A stretch of 64,000 nt of DNA from Qipengyuania pacifica (GTDB taxonomy: Bacteria; Pseudomonadota; Alphaproteobacteria; Sphingomonadales; Sphingomonadaceae). Made by a program: the position numbers and the translations under genes. Location: NCBI RefSeq assembly GCF_019857205.1, contig NZ_JAHWXO010000001.1:62001-126000 (forward strand), given 5' to 3'. The notes below the pieces were generated by a model, which was not told where the DNA came from, did not search any database, and saw only the letters and a program-made list of their open reading frames with translations. Of the stretch, positions 55,241 to 63,882 are shown piece by piece; positions within the stretch are counted from its first letter, which is position 1, and every line of letters begins with the position of its first letter.

Positions 55241-55309
55241 GTGAGAGGCGGGCGGGCAGGCCACTCCGCACTTTCCTACACGGCTGCTTTGCCCTAACGG
55301 CCAGCACCT

Positions 55310-58153
55310 ATGTCCGAAAAGCGCGATTACCGAGATACCGTCTTCCTGCCGAAGACCGATTTCCCCATGAAGGCCGGCCTTCCCCAGAAGGAGCCGGGTA
55401 TTGCCGCACGCTGGGAATCGGACGGGCTGTATCAGCAGCTGCGCGAAGCGCGCGCCGACCGCGAGAAGTTCATCTTCCACGATGGCCCGCCTTACGCCAA
55501 TGGCGACATGCATATCGGCCATGCGCTGAACCACACGCTGAAGGACATGGTCTGCCGCACGCAGAACCTGCTGGGCAGGAACGCGCCCTATGTTCCGGGC
55601 TGGGACTGCCACGGCCTGCCGATCGAGTGGAAGGTCGAAGAACAGTACCGCAAGAAGAAGCTGGACAAGAAAGCGGTCCCGGCAAAGGAATTCCGCGCCG
55701 AATGCCGCGCCTATGCGCAGCACTGGGTCGATGTGCAGCGCGAACAGCTGAAGCGGCTGGGCATCATGGCGGACTGGGACAATCCCTATCTGACCATGCA
55801 GTTCGACAGCGAGGCGACCATTGTGGCCGAGCTGATGAAATTTGCCGAAGCGGGCAATCTCTATCGCGGGTCGAAGCCGGTGATGTGGAGCCCGGTGGAA
55901 GAAACCGCACTGGCCGAGGCCGAAGTCGAATACGAGGACATCACCAGCACGCAGATCGATGTCGCGTTCGAGATCACCGAGAGCCCGATCGAGGAACTGG
56001 TCGGCGCGCATGCGGTAATCTGGACCACGACGCCTTGGACGATCCCGGTCAACCAGGCTTTGGCCTATGGGCCGGACATTGAATACGCGCTTATCAGCTG
56101 GCCGAACGCCAAATATCTGGTGGCCCGCGAGCTCGCTACTGAGTTTATCACTCGCATAACCACCGTTCCGAGTGGACAACCGTCCGAACCATGGCCCGAC
56201 GCCGATAAGTGGGATGAGAATCTCCAGATATTCAAAGGCCCCGACCTCGCCGGAACGGTCGCGCGCCACCCGATGCACAAGCTCGGCGGATTCTACGCCA
56301 AGCCCCGCCCCTTCCTGCCGGGCGACTTCGTCACCACCGACAGCGGTACGGGTCTGGTCCACATGTCGCCCGATCACGGCGAGGACGATTTCCTGCTGTG
56401 CCGCAAGCATGGCATCGAACCGGTGTTCGCCGTCATGGCCGACGGGCGTTATCGCGACGACTGGGAATGGCTGGGTGCGGGCGATGTGGACGCGGACGGC
56501 AGGGAACGCCGCCGCAGCGTCATCAACAAGCCGTTCAATTCGCCCGAAGGCCCGATCTGTTCGGACCTGCGCGAAGCGGGCGGGCTGCTGTCCGCCAGCG
56601 ACGATTACCAGCATTCCTATCCGCATAGCTGGCGCAGCAAGGCCAAGGTCATCTATCGCTGCACGCCGCAATGGTTCGTGCCAATGGACAAGGACCTTGC
56701 CGGTGGCGGCACGCTGCGCAGCCGCGCCCTGCAAGCCATCGCCGACACGCGCTTCGTCCCCGAAAAGGGCCGCAACCGCATCGGTTCGATGGTCGAGGGC
56801 CGCCCCGACTGGGTGCTGTCGCGCCAGCGCGCCTGGGGCGTGCCGATCACGCTGTTCGTAAAGAACGGCACGGGCGAATATCTGCAGGATGCAGACGTGA
56901 ACGCCCGCGTGATCGCCGCCGTGCGCGAAGAAGGCGTCGATGCCTGGGACGAGGCGCGCAAGGCCGAATTCCTCGGTTCCGCACACAATCCCGACGATTA
57001 CGAGATGATCACCGACATTCTCGACGTCTGGTTCGATTCTGGCTGCACCCATGCCTTCGTCCTCGAATCGGGACGCTGGCCGGACATGCAATGGCCCGCC
57101 GACCTGTATCTGGAAGGCAGCGACCAGCATCGCGGCTGGTTCCAGTCGAGCCTGCTGGAAAGCTGCGCGACGCGCGGCCGCGCGCCCTTCGACCAGATCC
57201 TGACCCATGGCTTCACCATGGCCAGCGACGGGCGCAAGATGTCCAAGAGCCTGGGCAATACCATCGACCCGCTGAAGGTGATGGAGCAATATGGCGCCGA
57301 CATCATCCGCCTGTGGGCGCTGAGCGTCGATTTCACCGAGGATCACCGCATCGGCGATGAAATCCTCAAGGGCGTGGGCGACCAGTATCGCAAACTGCGC
57401 AATACCTTCCGCTATCTGCTGGGTGCGCTGGACGGTTTCGTGGGCGACATGGGCGATGCCGGCGAAATCCCCGAGCTGGAACGCTATGTCCTCGCCCTGC
57501 TGGCCGATCTCGACGGCAAGCTGCGCAAGGCCGTCGAGGATTACGACTTCAACGCCTATACCCGTTTGCTGGTCGATTTCTGCAACGAAGACCTGTCGGC
57601 CTTTTATTTCGATATCCGCAAGGACAGCCTTTATTGCGACGGACCGGATTCGGTGCGCCGCAACGCCTATCGCACCGTGCTGGACATATTGTTCCACGCA
57701 CTGGTCCGCTATGCCGCGCCGGTGCTGGTCTTTACGGCGGAAGAGGTGTGGGGCACGCGCTATCCGGATGGCGGCAGCGTCCACCTGCTGGAATGGCCGG
57801 GCGTGCCGGGCGTCACCGCGGACGGGGCGAAGTGGGACAAGCTGCGCGCCTTGCGCGAAGACGTGATGGAAGCGATCGAACCGCTGCGGCGCGAAAAGGT
57901 CATCCGGTCCGGCCTGGAAGCCGATGTAATCGTTCCCGCCGACGCTGTGCCGGACGGTTTCAGCGACGATGATCTGGCCGAACTGTTCATCACCGCGTCA
58001 GTGACGCGTAGCGATAGCGCGGATGTGACGGTCACACGGACATCCGAAAACAAGTGCGGGCGCTGCTGGCGCCTGCTTCCTTCCGTGACGGAAGACGGCG
58101 ATCTATGCGACCGCTGCGAGCCCGTCGTCGCCCAACTGGATGCCGCCCGATGA
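55310..58153 (+). CDS. ileS: Isoleucine--tRNA ligase
   Basis: A 947-residue class Ia synthetase. HIGH at 68-71, editing domain about 200-400, KMSKS near 643-647, anticodon-binding domain after 700, and a C-terminal zinc finger (CGRCW near 911 and CDRC near 927). The segment around residues 268-308 (56110-56235) uses unusually AT-rich codons and has an unusual sequence (TVPSGQPSEPWPDADKW) compared with its surroundings. Its stop overlaps the lspA start. Confidence 0.97.
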   Translation: MSEKRDYRDTVFLPKTDFPMKAGLPQKEPGIAARWESDGLYQQLREARADREKFIFHDGPPYANGDMHIGHALNHTLKDMVCRTQNLLGRNAPYVPGWDCHGLPIEWKVEEQYRKKKLDKKAVPAKEFRAECRAYAQHWVDVQREQLKRLGIMADWDNPYLTMQFDSEATIVAELMKFAEAGNLYRGSKPVMWSPVEETALAEAEVEYEDITSTQIDVAFEITESPIEELVGAHAVIWTTTPWTIPVNQALAYGPDIEYALISWPNAKYLVARELATEFITRITTVPSGQPSEPWPDADKWDENLQIFKGPDLAGTVARHPMHKLGGFYAKPRPFLPGDFVTTDSGTGLVHMSPDHGEDDFLLCRKHGIEPVFAVMADGRYRDDWEWLGAGDVDADGRERRRSVINKPFNSPEGPICSDLREAGGLLSASDDYQHSYPHSWRSKAKVIYRCTPQWFVPMDKDLAGGGTLRSRALQAIADTRFVPEKGRNRIGSMVEGRPDWVLSRQRAWGVPITLFVKNGTGEYLQDADVNARVIAAVREEGVDAWDEARKAEFLGSAHNPDDYEMITDILDVWFDSGCTHAFVLESGRWPDMQWPADLYLEGSDQHRGWFQSSLLESCATRGRAPFDQILTHGFTMASDGRKMSKSLGNTIDPLKVMEQYGADIIRLWALSVDFTEDHRIGDEILKGVGDQYRKLRNTFRYLLGALDGFVGDMGDAGEIPELERYVLALLADLDGKLRKAVEDYDFNAYTRLLVDFCNEDLSAFYFDIRKDSLYCDGPDSVRRNAYRTVLDILFHALVRYAAPVLVFTAEEVWGTRYPDGGSVHLLEWPGVPGVTADGAKWDKLRALREDVMEAIEPLRREKVIRSGLEADVIVPADAVPDGFSDDDLAELFITASVTRSDSADVTVTRTSENKCGRCWRLLPSVTEDGDLCDRCEPVVAQLDAAR

Positions 58154-58698
58154 ACCCGATCATGAAGAACCGCATCATCGGCTGCGTGACGGCACTGGCC
58201 ATCTTCGTGGTGGACCAGCTGACCAAGAATTACGTCACCAAGGGGCTGGGCATCGACCGTGTCGGCGATGCGATGGAAATCCTGCCCTTCTTCGACCTGC
58301 GCTTCACCCGCAATTTCGGCGTGTCGCTGGGCATGTTCGAAGCGACCAGCCCGGAAATGCGCTGGGGCCTGGTGCTGGTGACCGCGCTGATCGCCCTGGT
58401 GGTGACGGTGTGGATGATGCGCGAGAAGCTGCTGGCGGACATCCTGGCACTGTCGCTGATCCTTGGCGGGGCGCTGGGCAATATCAAGGATCGCTACGAT
58501 CTCGGCTATGTCGTCGATTTCGCCGATCTGCATTTCGGGGAATTCCGCCCCTTCCTCATTTTCAACGTAGCCGATGCGGCTATCACCATCGGTGTCGTCA
58601 TCGTCCTTGCGCGTGCCTTCTTCATGGGCGACAAGGACAAGGCGGAGGTCGATGGCCTCATGAACAGCAAGGCGGCCGATGCCGCGGAGAGCAAGTGA
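58150..58698 (+). CDS. lspA: Lipoprotein signal peptidase (signal peptidase II)
   Basis: A 182-residue membrane aspartyl peptidase that cleaves prolipoprotein signals. Four helices; catalytic Asp residues are in GNIKDRYDLGYVVDF and FNVADAAITIG. The ATG at 58150 overlaps the ileS stop as ATGA. The gene downstream encodes a lipoprotein and overlaps by one base. Confidence 0.95.
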   Translation: MNPIMKNRIIGCVTALAIFVVDQLTKNYVTKGLGIDRVGDAMEILPFFDLRFTRNFGVSLGMFEATSPEMRWGLVLVTALIALVVTVWMMREKLLADILALSLILGGALGNIKDRYDLGYVVDFADLHFGEFRPFLIFNVADAAITIGVVIVLARAFFMGDKDKAEVDGLMNSKAADAAESK

Positions 58699-59108
58699 TG
58701 ATCAAATTCGCCCGAATCGCCCTGATGGCCGGCCTCGGCGCCATGACCGCAGCCTGCGGCAGCGGGGGCCTTCTCGACCGCAACCGGCCCGATGAATTCG
58801 CCGTGCAGCGCCAGGCGCCGCTGGTGGTTCCGCCCGATTTCAACCTGCAGCCGCCGCAGCCCGGCGCCCCGCGCCCGAGCGAAGGCAGCGCCGCTGCCCA
58901 GACGCTGGACGTGCTGTTCGGCGGTCCGCAGGCCCGTAGCGGCGTGGAAACCAGCATGCTGGAACGCGCCGGTGCCGCCGAACCCGGCATTCGCAGCGCT
59001 GTGGGCGACCCGCAGACCGCGACCGTCGCCAAGGGCGCAGTGACCCGCGACATCATCGCCGCCCCCGAAGGCGACGGCGCAACCGCAAGCGCGGTGATAC
59101 CTTCCTAA
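58698..59108 (+). CDS. DUF3035-family lipoprotein
   Basis: A 136-residue protein with a lipoprotein signal (LGAMTAACGS, Cys20) and a proline-rich segment RPDEFAVQRQAPLVVPPDF characteristic of DUF3035. Function is unknown. TGATG joins it to lspA, so the lipoprotein is made together with the peptidase that matures lipoproteins. Confidence 0.8.
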   Translation: MIKFARIALMAGLGAMTAACGSGGLLDRNRPDEFAVQRQAPLVVPPDFNLQPPQPGAPRPSEGSAAAQTLDVLFGGPQARSGVETSMLERAGAAEPGIRSAVGDPQTATVAKGAVTRDIIAAPEGDGATASAVIPS

Positions 59109-59334
59109 GTTTTTCGCACCGACCTCCGTCGGTGCGTCCTCGCTAGATGTGCAGCAAGCTGCACCCGCTGCGGGCGGGCAGTCGCCCTTGCCGGCCCTCC
59201 GCCGGCCCGGATTCATCGCGCGAGATCTAAACGTGGCGAAAGTTTCCGAGCCAAGGGCGAGGCAAGGACGAACGCCTGGCGTTTGAGGGTCTGAAGGAAA
59301 AACCGGAGGCGCCGGCGGATAATCCTGGGAGCCT
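59109..59334. other. Hairpin-rich 226-bp intergenic block
   Basis: No plausible gene. The block contains GCACCGACCTCCGTCGGTGC (59117-59136), GCAGCAAGCTGC (59153-59164), GCCGGCCCTCCGCCGGC (about 59191-59207) and further GC-rich inverted repeats, then a less structured part to 59334. The first hairpin may help end ileS-lspA-DUF3035 transcription, but lacks a T tract after it. The composition suggests a dispersed repeat or structured RNA. Confidence 0.5.
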
Positions 59335-60651
59335 CTAGGCGGCCGGGTTCTTGGCTTTCGTTTCGCTGCTCACCAGCAGCTTGTCGATCCGGCGACCGTC
59401 CATGTCGACCACTTCGAAACGCCAGCCCTGATCGGTGAAATAGTCGCCTTCGCCGGGCAGGCGCTTGAGCACATGCAGCGCGTAACCCGCCGCCGTGCCG
59501 AATTCGCGATCGTCGCCATATTCGAGGCCCAGCCGGTCGGCGAGCACATCGGCCGAGAGCGAGCCGGAGACCAGCAGGCTGCCGTCTTCCCGCTCGACCA
59601 CGCCGGGCCCTTCGGCACCGTCCTGATCGCTGAGGAAATTGCCGACCAGCGCAGTAAGCAGATCGACCGGAGTGACGATGCCGTCGAGATGGCCGTATTC
59701 GTCATGCACCATGGCCATCGCTATTTCAGCCTGCTGCAGCACGCGCAGCGCATCGACCGCATCGAGCTGATCGGGCACGACCTCGGTCTTGACCATCAGG
59801 GCGCGCAGATCGATCGGTTCCTTGGCGATCAGGCGCGTCAGGATATCGCGCACCTTGACCACGCCCAGCACCCTGTCGGCCGAGCCTTCCGCCACCGGCA
59901 TAAGCGAATGCGGGCTGGTGTCGATCGCCGCACGAATGGCCGCCGCGTCCGCATCGGCATCGATCCAGTCGACTTCGGTACGCGGGGTCATCAGTTCGCG
60001 TACGGGCCGCTGGGCGAGGCGCACGACGCCCTGCAGCATCTGGTGCTGTTCGCTTTCGATCACCCCGCTGCGGGTGGCTTCGGCAAAGAGCATGTGCAGT
60101 TCTTCCGCCGTGACCGAGCTTTGCCCCGAGGGACGCACGCCGAGCAGGCGAATCAGCACGCCCGAGGACGCATCGAGCAGCCACACGAGCGGCGCCGCCA
60201 CGCGCGCCAGAATCGCCATGGGCCGCGCCATGACCAGCGAGATGGGCACCGCCGCGCGCAGCGCGATCTGCTTGGGAACGAGCTCGCCGATGACCAGCGT
60301 GGCATAGGTGGTGATGGCGATGACAGACGCGAAGCCGATTTCCGCCGCATACTGCTGGGGCACGCCCAGCATGGCGAGCCGTTCGCCCGTGGGTCCGCCG
60401 AGGCTCGCGCCCGAATAGGCACCCGAAATGATCCCGACCAGCGTGATGCCGATCTGCACGGTCGACAGGAACTTGCCCGGATCGGATGCCAGGGAGATGG
60501 CCGTGGCGGCGCCCTTGCTCCCTTTGGAGGCGGCCTGCTGGAGGCGCGATGTCTTGGCCGACACGATGGCAAGCTCGCTCATGGCGAAGACGCCGTTGAG
60601 CACGATCAGCCCGATGATGATCAGCAGGTCTGTCCAGGGAAAGGGTGTCAC
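59335..60651 (-). CDS. CNNM/CorC-type hemolysin family protein
   Basis: A 438-residue protein: DUF21/CNNM membrane domain (about 1-190; IIIGLIVLNGVFAMSELAIVSA), two CBS domains (about 210-330; PRTEVDWIDADAD, HDEYGHLDGIVTPVDLLTAL) and a CorC_HlyC domain (about 345-425). The family is linked to Mg/Co efflux or sodium-coupled transport. Start is GTG at 60651 without an obvious ribosome site, but needed to include the first helix. Confidence 0.9.
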   Translation of the reverse strand: MTPFPWTDLLIIIGLIVLNGVFAMSELAIVSAKTSRLQQAASKGSKGAATAISLASDPGKFLSTVQIGITLVGIISGAYSGASLGGPTGERLAMLGVPQQYAAEIGFASVIAITTYATLVIGELVPKQIALRAAVPISLVMARPMAILARVAAPLVWLLDASSGVLIRLLGVRPSGQSSVTAEELHMLFAEATRSGVIESEQHQMLQGVVRLAQRPVRELMTPRTEVDWIDADADAAAIRAAIDTSPHSLMPVAEGSADRVLGVVKVRDILTRLIAKEPIDLRALMVKTEVVPDQLDAVDALRVLQQAEIAMAMVHDEYGHLDGIVTPVDLLTALVGNFLSDQDGAEGPGVVEREDGSLLVSGSLSADVLADRLGLEYGDDREFGTAAGYALHVLKRLPGEGDYFTDQGWRFEVVDMDGRRIDKLLVSSETKAKNPAA

Positions 60652-60835
60652 GCGGCAACGGCTAGCACAAAAGTGCGCCGCTGCCAGCGCCCCGCGTGAA
60701 ACTTATCTGACATGGCTGTGGAACGGCAGGGGCGTTGAAAGGTTTGAGGAACAGCGACGCGGGTGGGCGCGTCCGGTACCACTCGCCCGGAGCCGCCCCA
60801 TGGGTCGGATGCCGCGCAGAAAAGGGGAAGAATAG

Positions 60836-61531
60836 ATGAAGAACTCACGCATTCTCACAGCCAGCCTTGCAGCCGTTTCGCTGCTGACCGTCTCGGCCTG
60901 TGTCACCGATCCGAACACCGGCGAACGCAAGGTCTCGCGCACCGTACTCGGCGGCGCCGGCGGCGCTGTTGCAGGCGGCCTGCTCGGCGGTCTCATCGGC
61001 GGCAAGACCGGCCGCATCATCGGCGCCGCAGCAGGCGGCATCGGTGGCGGCGTCATCGGCTACAAGATGGACCAGCAGATCAAGGAACTGGAAGAACAGA
61101 CCGCCGGCACCGGCGTCGACGTTTCCGAAACCGATGGCGGCGAAGCCATTCTCGTCAACCTGCCCGACGGCGTCACATTCTCGACCGGCAGCTACACCAT
61201 TTCGCCGGGCTTCCGCGATCTGCTCGACCGCGTGGCCGGCAGCCTGCGCCAGTATCCCAACAGCCTGATCGACGTATACGGTCACACCGACACGACCGGC
61301 TCGGCCACCACGAACCAGCGCCTGTCGGAACAGCGCGCTCAGGCCGTGGCCAACTACCTGATCTCCCAGGGCGTCAGCTCTTCGCGCGTGCGCTGGATGG
61401 GCTTCGGCGAAACCCGCCTCAAGGTCTCGACCGGCGACAATGTGAACGAACCGCTGAACCGGCGCGTCGAAATCAAGATCGTTCCGTTCGATCAGCGGGA
61501 CATCGAAGCCGCGCAATCGCAGGGAATGTAA
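60836..61531 (+). CDS. OmpA-family lipoprotein with glycine zipper (YiaD-like)
   Basis: A 231-residue protein: lipoprotein signal (LLTVSAC, Cys22), a glycine-zipper segment about 40-78 (GGAVAGGLLGGLIGGKTG), and an OmpA peptidoglycan-binding domain from about 105 (VYGHTDTTGSATTNQRLSEQ near 142-161, NRRVEIKI near 212-219). It links outer membrane and peptidoglycan. Single-gene unit with its own terminator. Confidence 0.9.
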   Translation: MKNSRILTASLAAVSLLTVSACVTDPNTGERKVSRTVLGGAGGAVAGGLLGGLIGGKTGRIIGAAAGGIGGGVIGYKMDQQIKELEEQTAGTGVDVSETDGGEAILVNLPDGVTFSTGSYTISPGFRDLLDRVAGSLRQYPNSLIDVYGHTDTTGSATTNQRLSEQRAQAVANYLISQGVSSSRVRWMGFGETRLKVSTGDNVNEPLNRRVEIKIVPFDQRDIEAAQSQGM

Positions 61532-61565
61532 TACTCCACAACCCTTCGAGCTGTCGCAACCAACT

Positions 61566-61592
61566 GGGGCCGGTTTACGCCGGCCCCTTTTT
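61566..61592 (+). terminator. Rho-independent terminator after the OmpA/glycine-zipper gene
   Basis: Stem GGGGCCGG / CCGGCCCC (61566-61573 with 61580-61587), six-base loop, then TTTTT. The T tract touches the stop codon of the convergent cysQ-like gene. Confidence 0.88.
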
Positions 61593-62368
61593 CATTGTGC
61601 AGCCGCGACGCGTGTTGCGATCCGTGCCACCGCGGCGGCGTGGATGCCGGGGGCGCTGGCGAGTATGCCGAAAGCGCGGGGATCGCGTTTGTTATAGTCG
61701 AGCTTCTTGCCGAAGGCATCGCTGACCGCCGCCCCTGCTTCGCGCGCGATCAGGCCCGCTGCGGCGATATCCCATTCGAAACCCCAGCGTACCGTCGCCA
61801 CGAGGTCCGCTTCGTCTGCAGCGACCATCGCGATGCGCAAGGCAATGGAGTTGGGCTGATCGACCGTCACGAGATCGGCATCCGCTTTCGGCAAGACATG
61901 CGCGGGCACCCGCGAGCCGGCGAATTCCTGGCGCGTGCTGGCAGCAAGCCTGTCGCCGTTGCGATAGGCGCCCTGCCCCGCCACCGCCTGCCAGGTTTCC
62001 TTGCGCGCGGGGGCGCACAAGGTGCCGATGAGCGGGCGCCCGCCACTGATCAGGGCAACGGAAACCGCCCAGCCGGTACGGCCGCGGATGAAATCGCGCG
62101 TCCCGTCGACCGGATCGACCAGCCAGATGAGATCATTGTCCAGCCGCGCTGGATCGTCGGCGGTTTCTTCCGACAGCCAGCCTGCCGACGGCAGCAGCGC
62201 CCCCAGTTCCCGCTTGAGAAAAGCGTCCACTGCGAGATCGGCTTCGCACACGGGATCCCCGGGCTTTTTCTCCCACGCATTCAGATCGTTCCCCGCCCCC
62301 GGCCAGAGGTCGTAGGCGATCCTTCCTGCTTCGGAGACGATGGATTCGAGGCGCTGACTATCGATCAT
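61592..62368 (-). CDS. cysQ: 3'(2'),5'-bisphosphate nucleotidase / inositol monophosphatase family
   Basis: A 258-residue Mg-dependent phosphatase with SEETA at 66-70, DPVDGTRDFIRG at 85-96 and the C-terminal FEWDIAAAGLIAREAG. DPVDGTRDF and EWDIAA favour CysQ (PAP phosphatase, sulfur metabolism) over SuhB; a related but distinct family member, hisN, is at 18.4 kb. Activity on PAP is inferred from motifs only. Confidence 0.85.
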   Translation of the reverse strand: MIDSQRLESIVSEAGRIAYDLWPGAGNDLNAWEKKPGDPVCEADLAVDAFLKRELGALLPSAGWLSEETADDPARLDNDLIWLVDPVDGTRDFIRGRTGWAVSVALISGGRPLIGTLCAPARKETWQAVAGQGAYRNGDRLAASTRQEFAGSRVPAHVLPKADADLVTVDQPNSIALRIAMVAADEADLVATVRWGFEWDIAAAGLIAREAGAAVSDAFGKKLDYNKRDPRAFGILASAPGIHAAAVARIATRVAAAQ

Positions 62369-62484
62369 GAAAGAATGCCTGCTGCCTGCACCCGAAAGCG
62401 GGCCTTTTCAAGCGCGTCCAGACATGCTTAGGGCCCTCGCAACTCACTTTCCCCAACGCATGACGCGAAGGACGACGCTCCACC

Positions 62485-63684
62485 ATGAACATCCACGAAT
62501 ACCAGGCCAAGGAACTGCTCGCGAAATACGGCATCGGCATCCCTGCAGGGCATGCCGCGCTGACGGTCGAAGAGGCCGTGGAGGGTGCGAAGAAACTGCC
62601 CGGACCGCTTTACGTCGTGAAGGCACAGATTCACGCCGGCGGCCGCGGCAAGGGCAAGTTCACCGAACTGGGTCCCGATGCGAAAGGCGGCGTACGCCTG
62701 TCGAAGAGCATCGAAGACGTGGAAGCCAATGCCAAGGAAATGCTCGGCAATACGCTGGTAACCGTACAGACGGGTGATGCCGGCAAGCAGGTCAACCGCC
62801 TCTACGTGACCGACGGCGTCGACATTGCCAGCGAATATTATCTGTCGATGCTGGTCGACCGCGCTACCGGCCGCGTTGCCATGATCGTATCGACCGAAGG
62901 CGGCATGGACATCGAAGAGGTTGCCCATTCGACGCCTGAAAAGATCACCACCATCACCATCGATCCGGCACAGGGCTTTATGCCGCATCACGGCCGGGCG
63001 ATGGCCTTCGCGCTCAAGCTGACGGGCGATCTGAACAAGCAGGCGCAGAAGCTGGCGAAGCAACTGTATACCGCCTTCATGGATCTCGACTGCGAAATGC
63101 TCGAGATCAACCCGCTCGTCGAAACCGAGGACGGCAACCTTCTGGTGCTCGACACCAAGATGAGCTTCGACGGCAACGCGCTGTTCCGCCACAAGGACGT
63201 GGAAGCGCTGCGCGATGTGACCGAGGAAGATCCCGCCGAAGTCGAAGCGAGCGAATACGACCTCGCCTACATCAAGCTGGACGGCAACATCGGCTGCATG
63301 GTGAACGGCGCGGGCCTTGCCATGGCGACGATGGACATCATCAAGCTGAACGGCGCGTTTCCGGCCAACTTCCTCGACGTTGGCGGCGGCGCCACCACCG
63401 AGAAGGTGACGGCCGCATTCAAGATCATCCTGAAGGATCCGGCGGTCGAGGGCATCCTCGTCAACATCTTCGGCGGCATCATGAAATGCGATGTGATTGC
63501 CAACGGCATTGTGCAGGCGGCCAAGGACGTGAACCTTTCCGTGCCCCTCGTCGTACGCCTGGAAGGCACCAATGTCGAAGAAGGCAAAGCCATCCTCGAC
63601 AATTCTGGCCTCGCCATCGTCAGCGCCGACGATCTGGGCGACGCGGCGAAGAAGATCGTTGCCGAGGTCAAGAAGGCGGCATGA
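62485..63684 (+). CDS. sucC: Succinate--CoA ligase (ADP-forming) beta subunit
   Basis: A 399-residue TCA-cycle enzyme subunit. Start [20 protein letters not shown]-grasp region [14 protein letters not shown] near 46-59, and the C-terminal ligase domain [15 protein letters not shown] and [14 protein letters not shown]. sucD, usually next to sucC, is not downstream; a terminator and etfB follow instead. Confidence 0.97.
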   Translation: MNIHEYQAKELLAKYGIGIPAGHAALTVEEAVEGAKKLPGPLYVVKAQIHAGGRGKGKFTELGPDAKGGVRLSKSIEDVEANAKEMLGNTLVTVQTGDAGKQVNRLYVTDGVDIASEYYLSMLVDRATGRVAMIVSTEGGMDIEEVAHSTPEKITTITIDPAQGFMPHHGRAMAFALKLTGDLNKQAQKLAKQLYTAFMDLDCEMLEINPLVETEDGNLLVLDTKMSFDGNALFRHKDVEALRDVTEEDPAEVEASEYDLAYIKLDGNIGCMVNGAGLAMATMDIIKLNGAFPANFLDVGGGATTEKVTAAFKIILKDPAVEGILVNIFGGIMKCDVIANGIVQAAKDVNLSVPLVVRLEGTNVEEGKAILDNSGLAIVSADDLGDAAKKIVAEVKKAA

Positions 63685-63717
63685 TCGCCCGGCACAGATG
63701 ATCTGCAGCTTTTGAGA

Positions 63718-63748
63718 GGCGGGCCCCGGAAACGCGGCCCGCCTTTCT
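63718..63748 (+). terminator. Rho-independent terminator after sucC
   Basis: Stem GGCGGGCC / GGCCCGCC (63718-63725 with 63736-63743), ten-base loop, then TTTCT. It lies about 33 bases after the sucC stop. Confidence 0.8.
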
Positions 63749-63820
63749 ATTTCCGGCGCCAGGGAACACTCGTTCGCGGCCAGCCTTATCTAAGCGAAAG
63801 CCCGTCGAACGCTCACTTGA

Positions 63821-63834
63821 CGTTTACGTAAACG
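63821..63834. promoter_or_regulatory. Palindromic operator upstream of etfB
   Basis: CGTTTACGTAAACG is a perfect 14-bp palindrome, preceded directly by TTGA so that TTGACG could also serve as a -35 element (next hexamer TAGGCG 17 bases on). It is about 50 bases before the etfB start. From memory it resembles the motif of MerR-family LiuR regulators of branched-chain amino acid degradation, which often control etf genes. Confidence 0.6.
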
Positions 63835-63882
63835 CAAGATAGGCGGGCGCCACAGTTTCCAGTCGAGAGGAAGGCAGAACCC

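Noticed and set aside
54182..57784. 1200-codon minus-strand frame opposite ribF and ileS
   Set aside because: The longest frame in the window but entirely antisense to two unmistakable genes and crossing the REP repeat; no ribosome site or domain.
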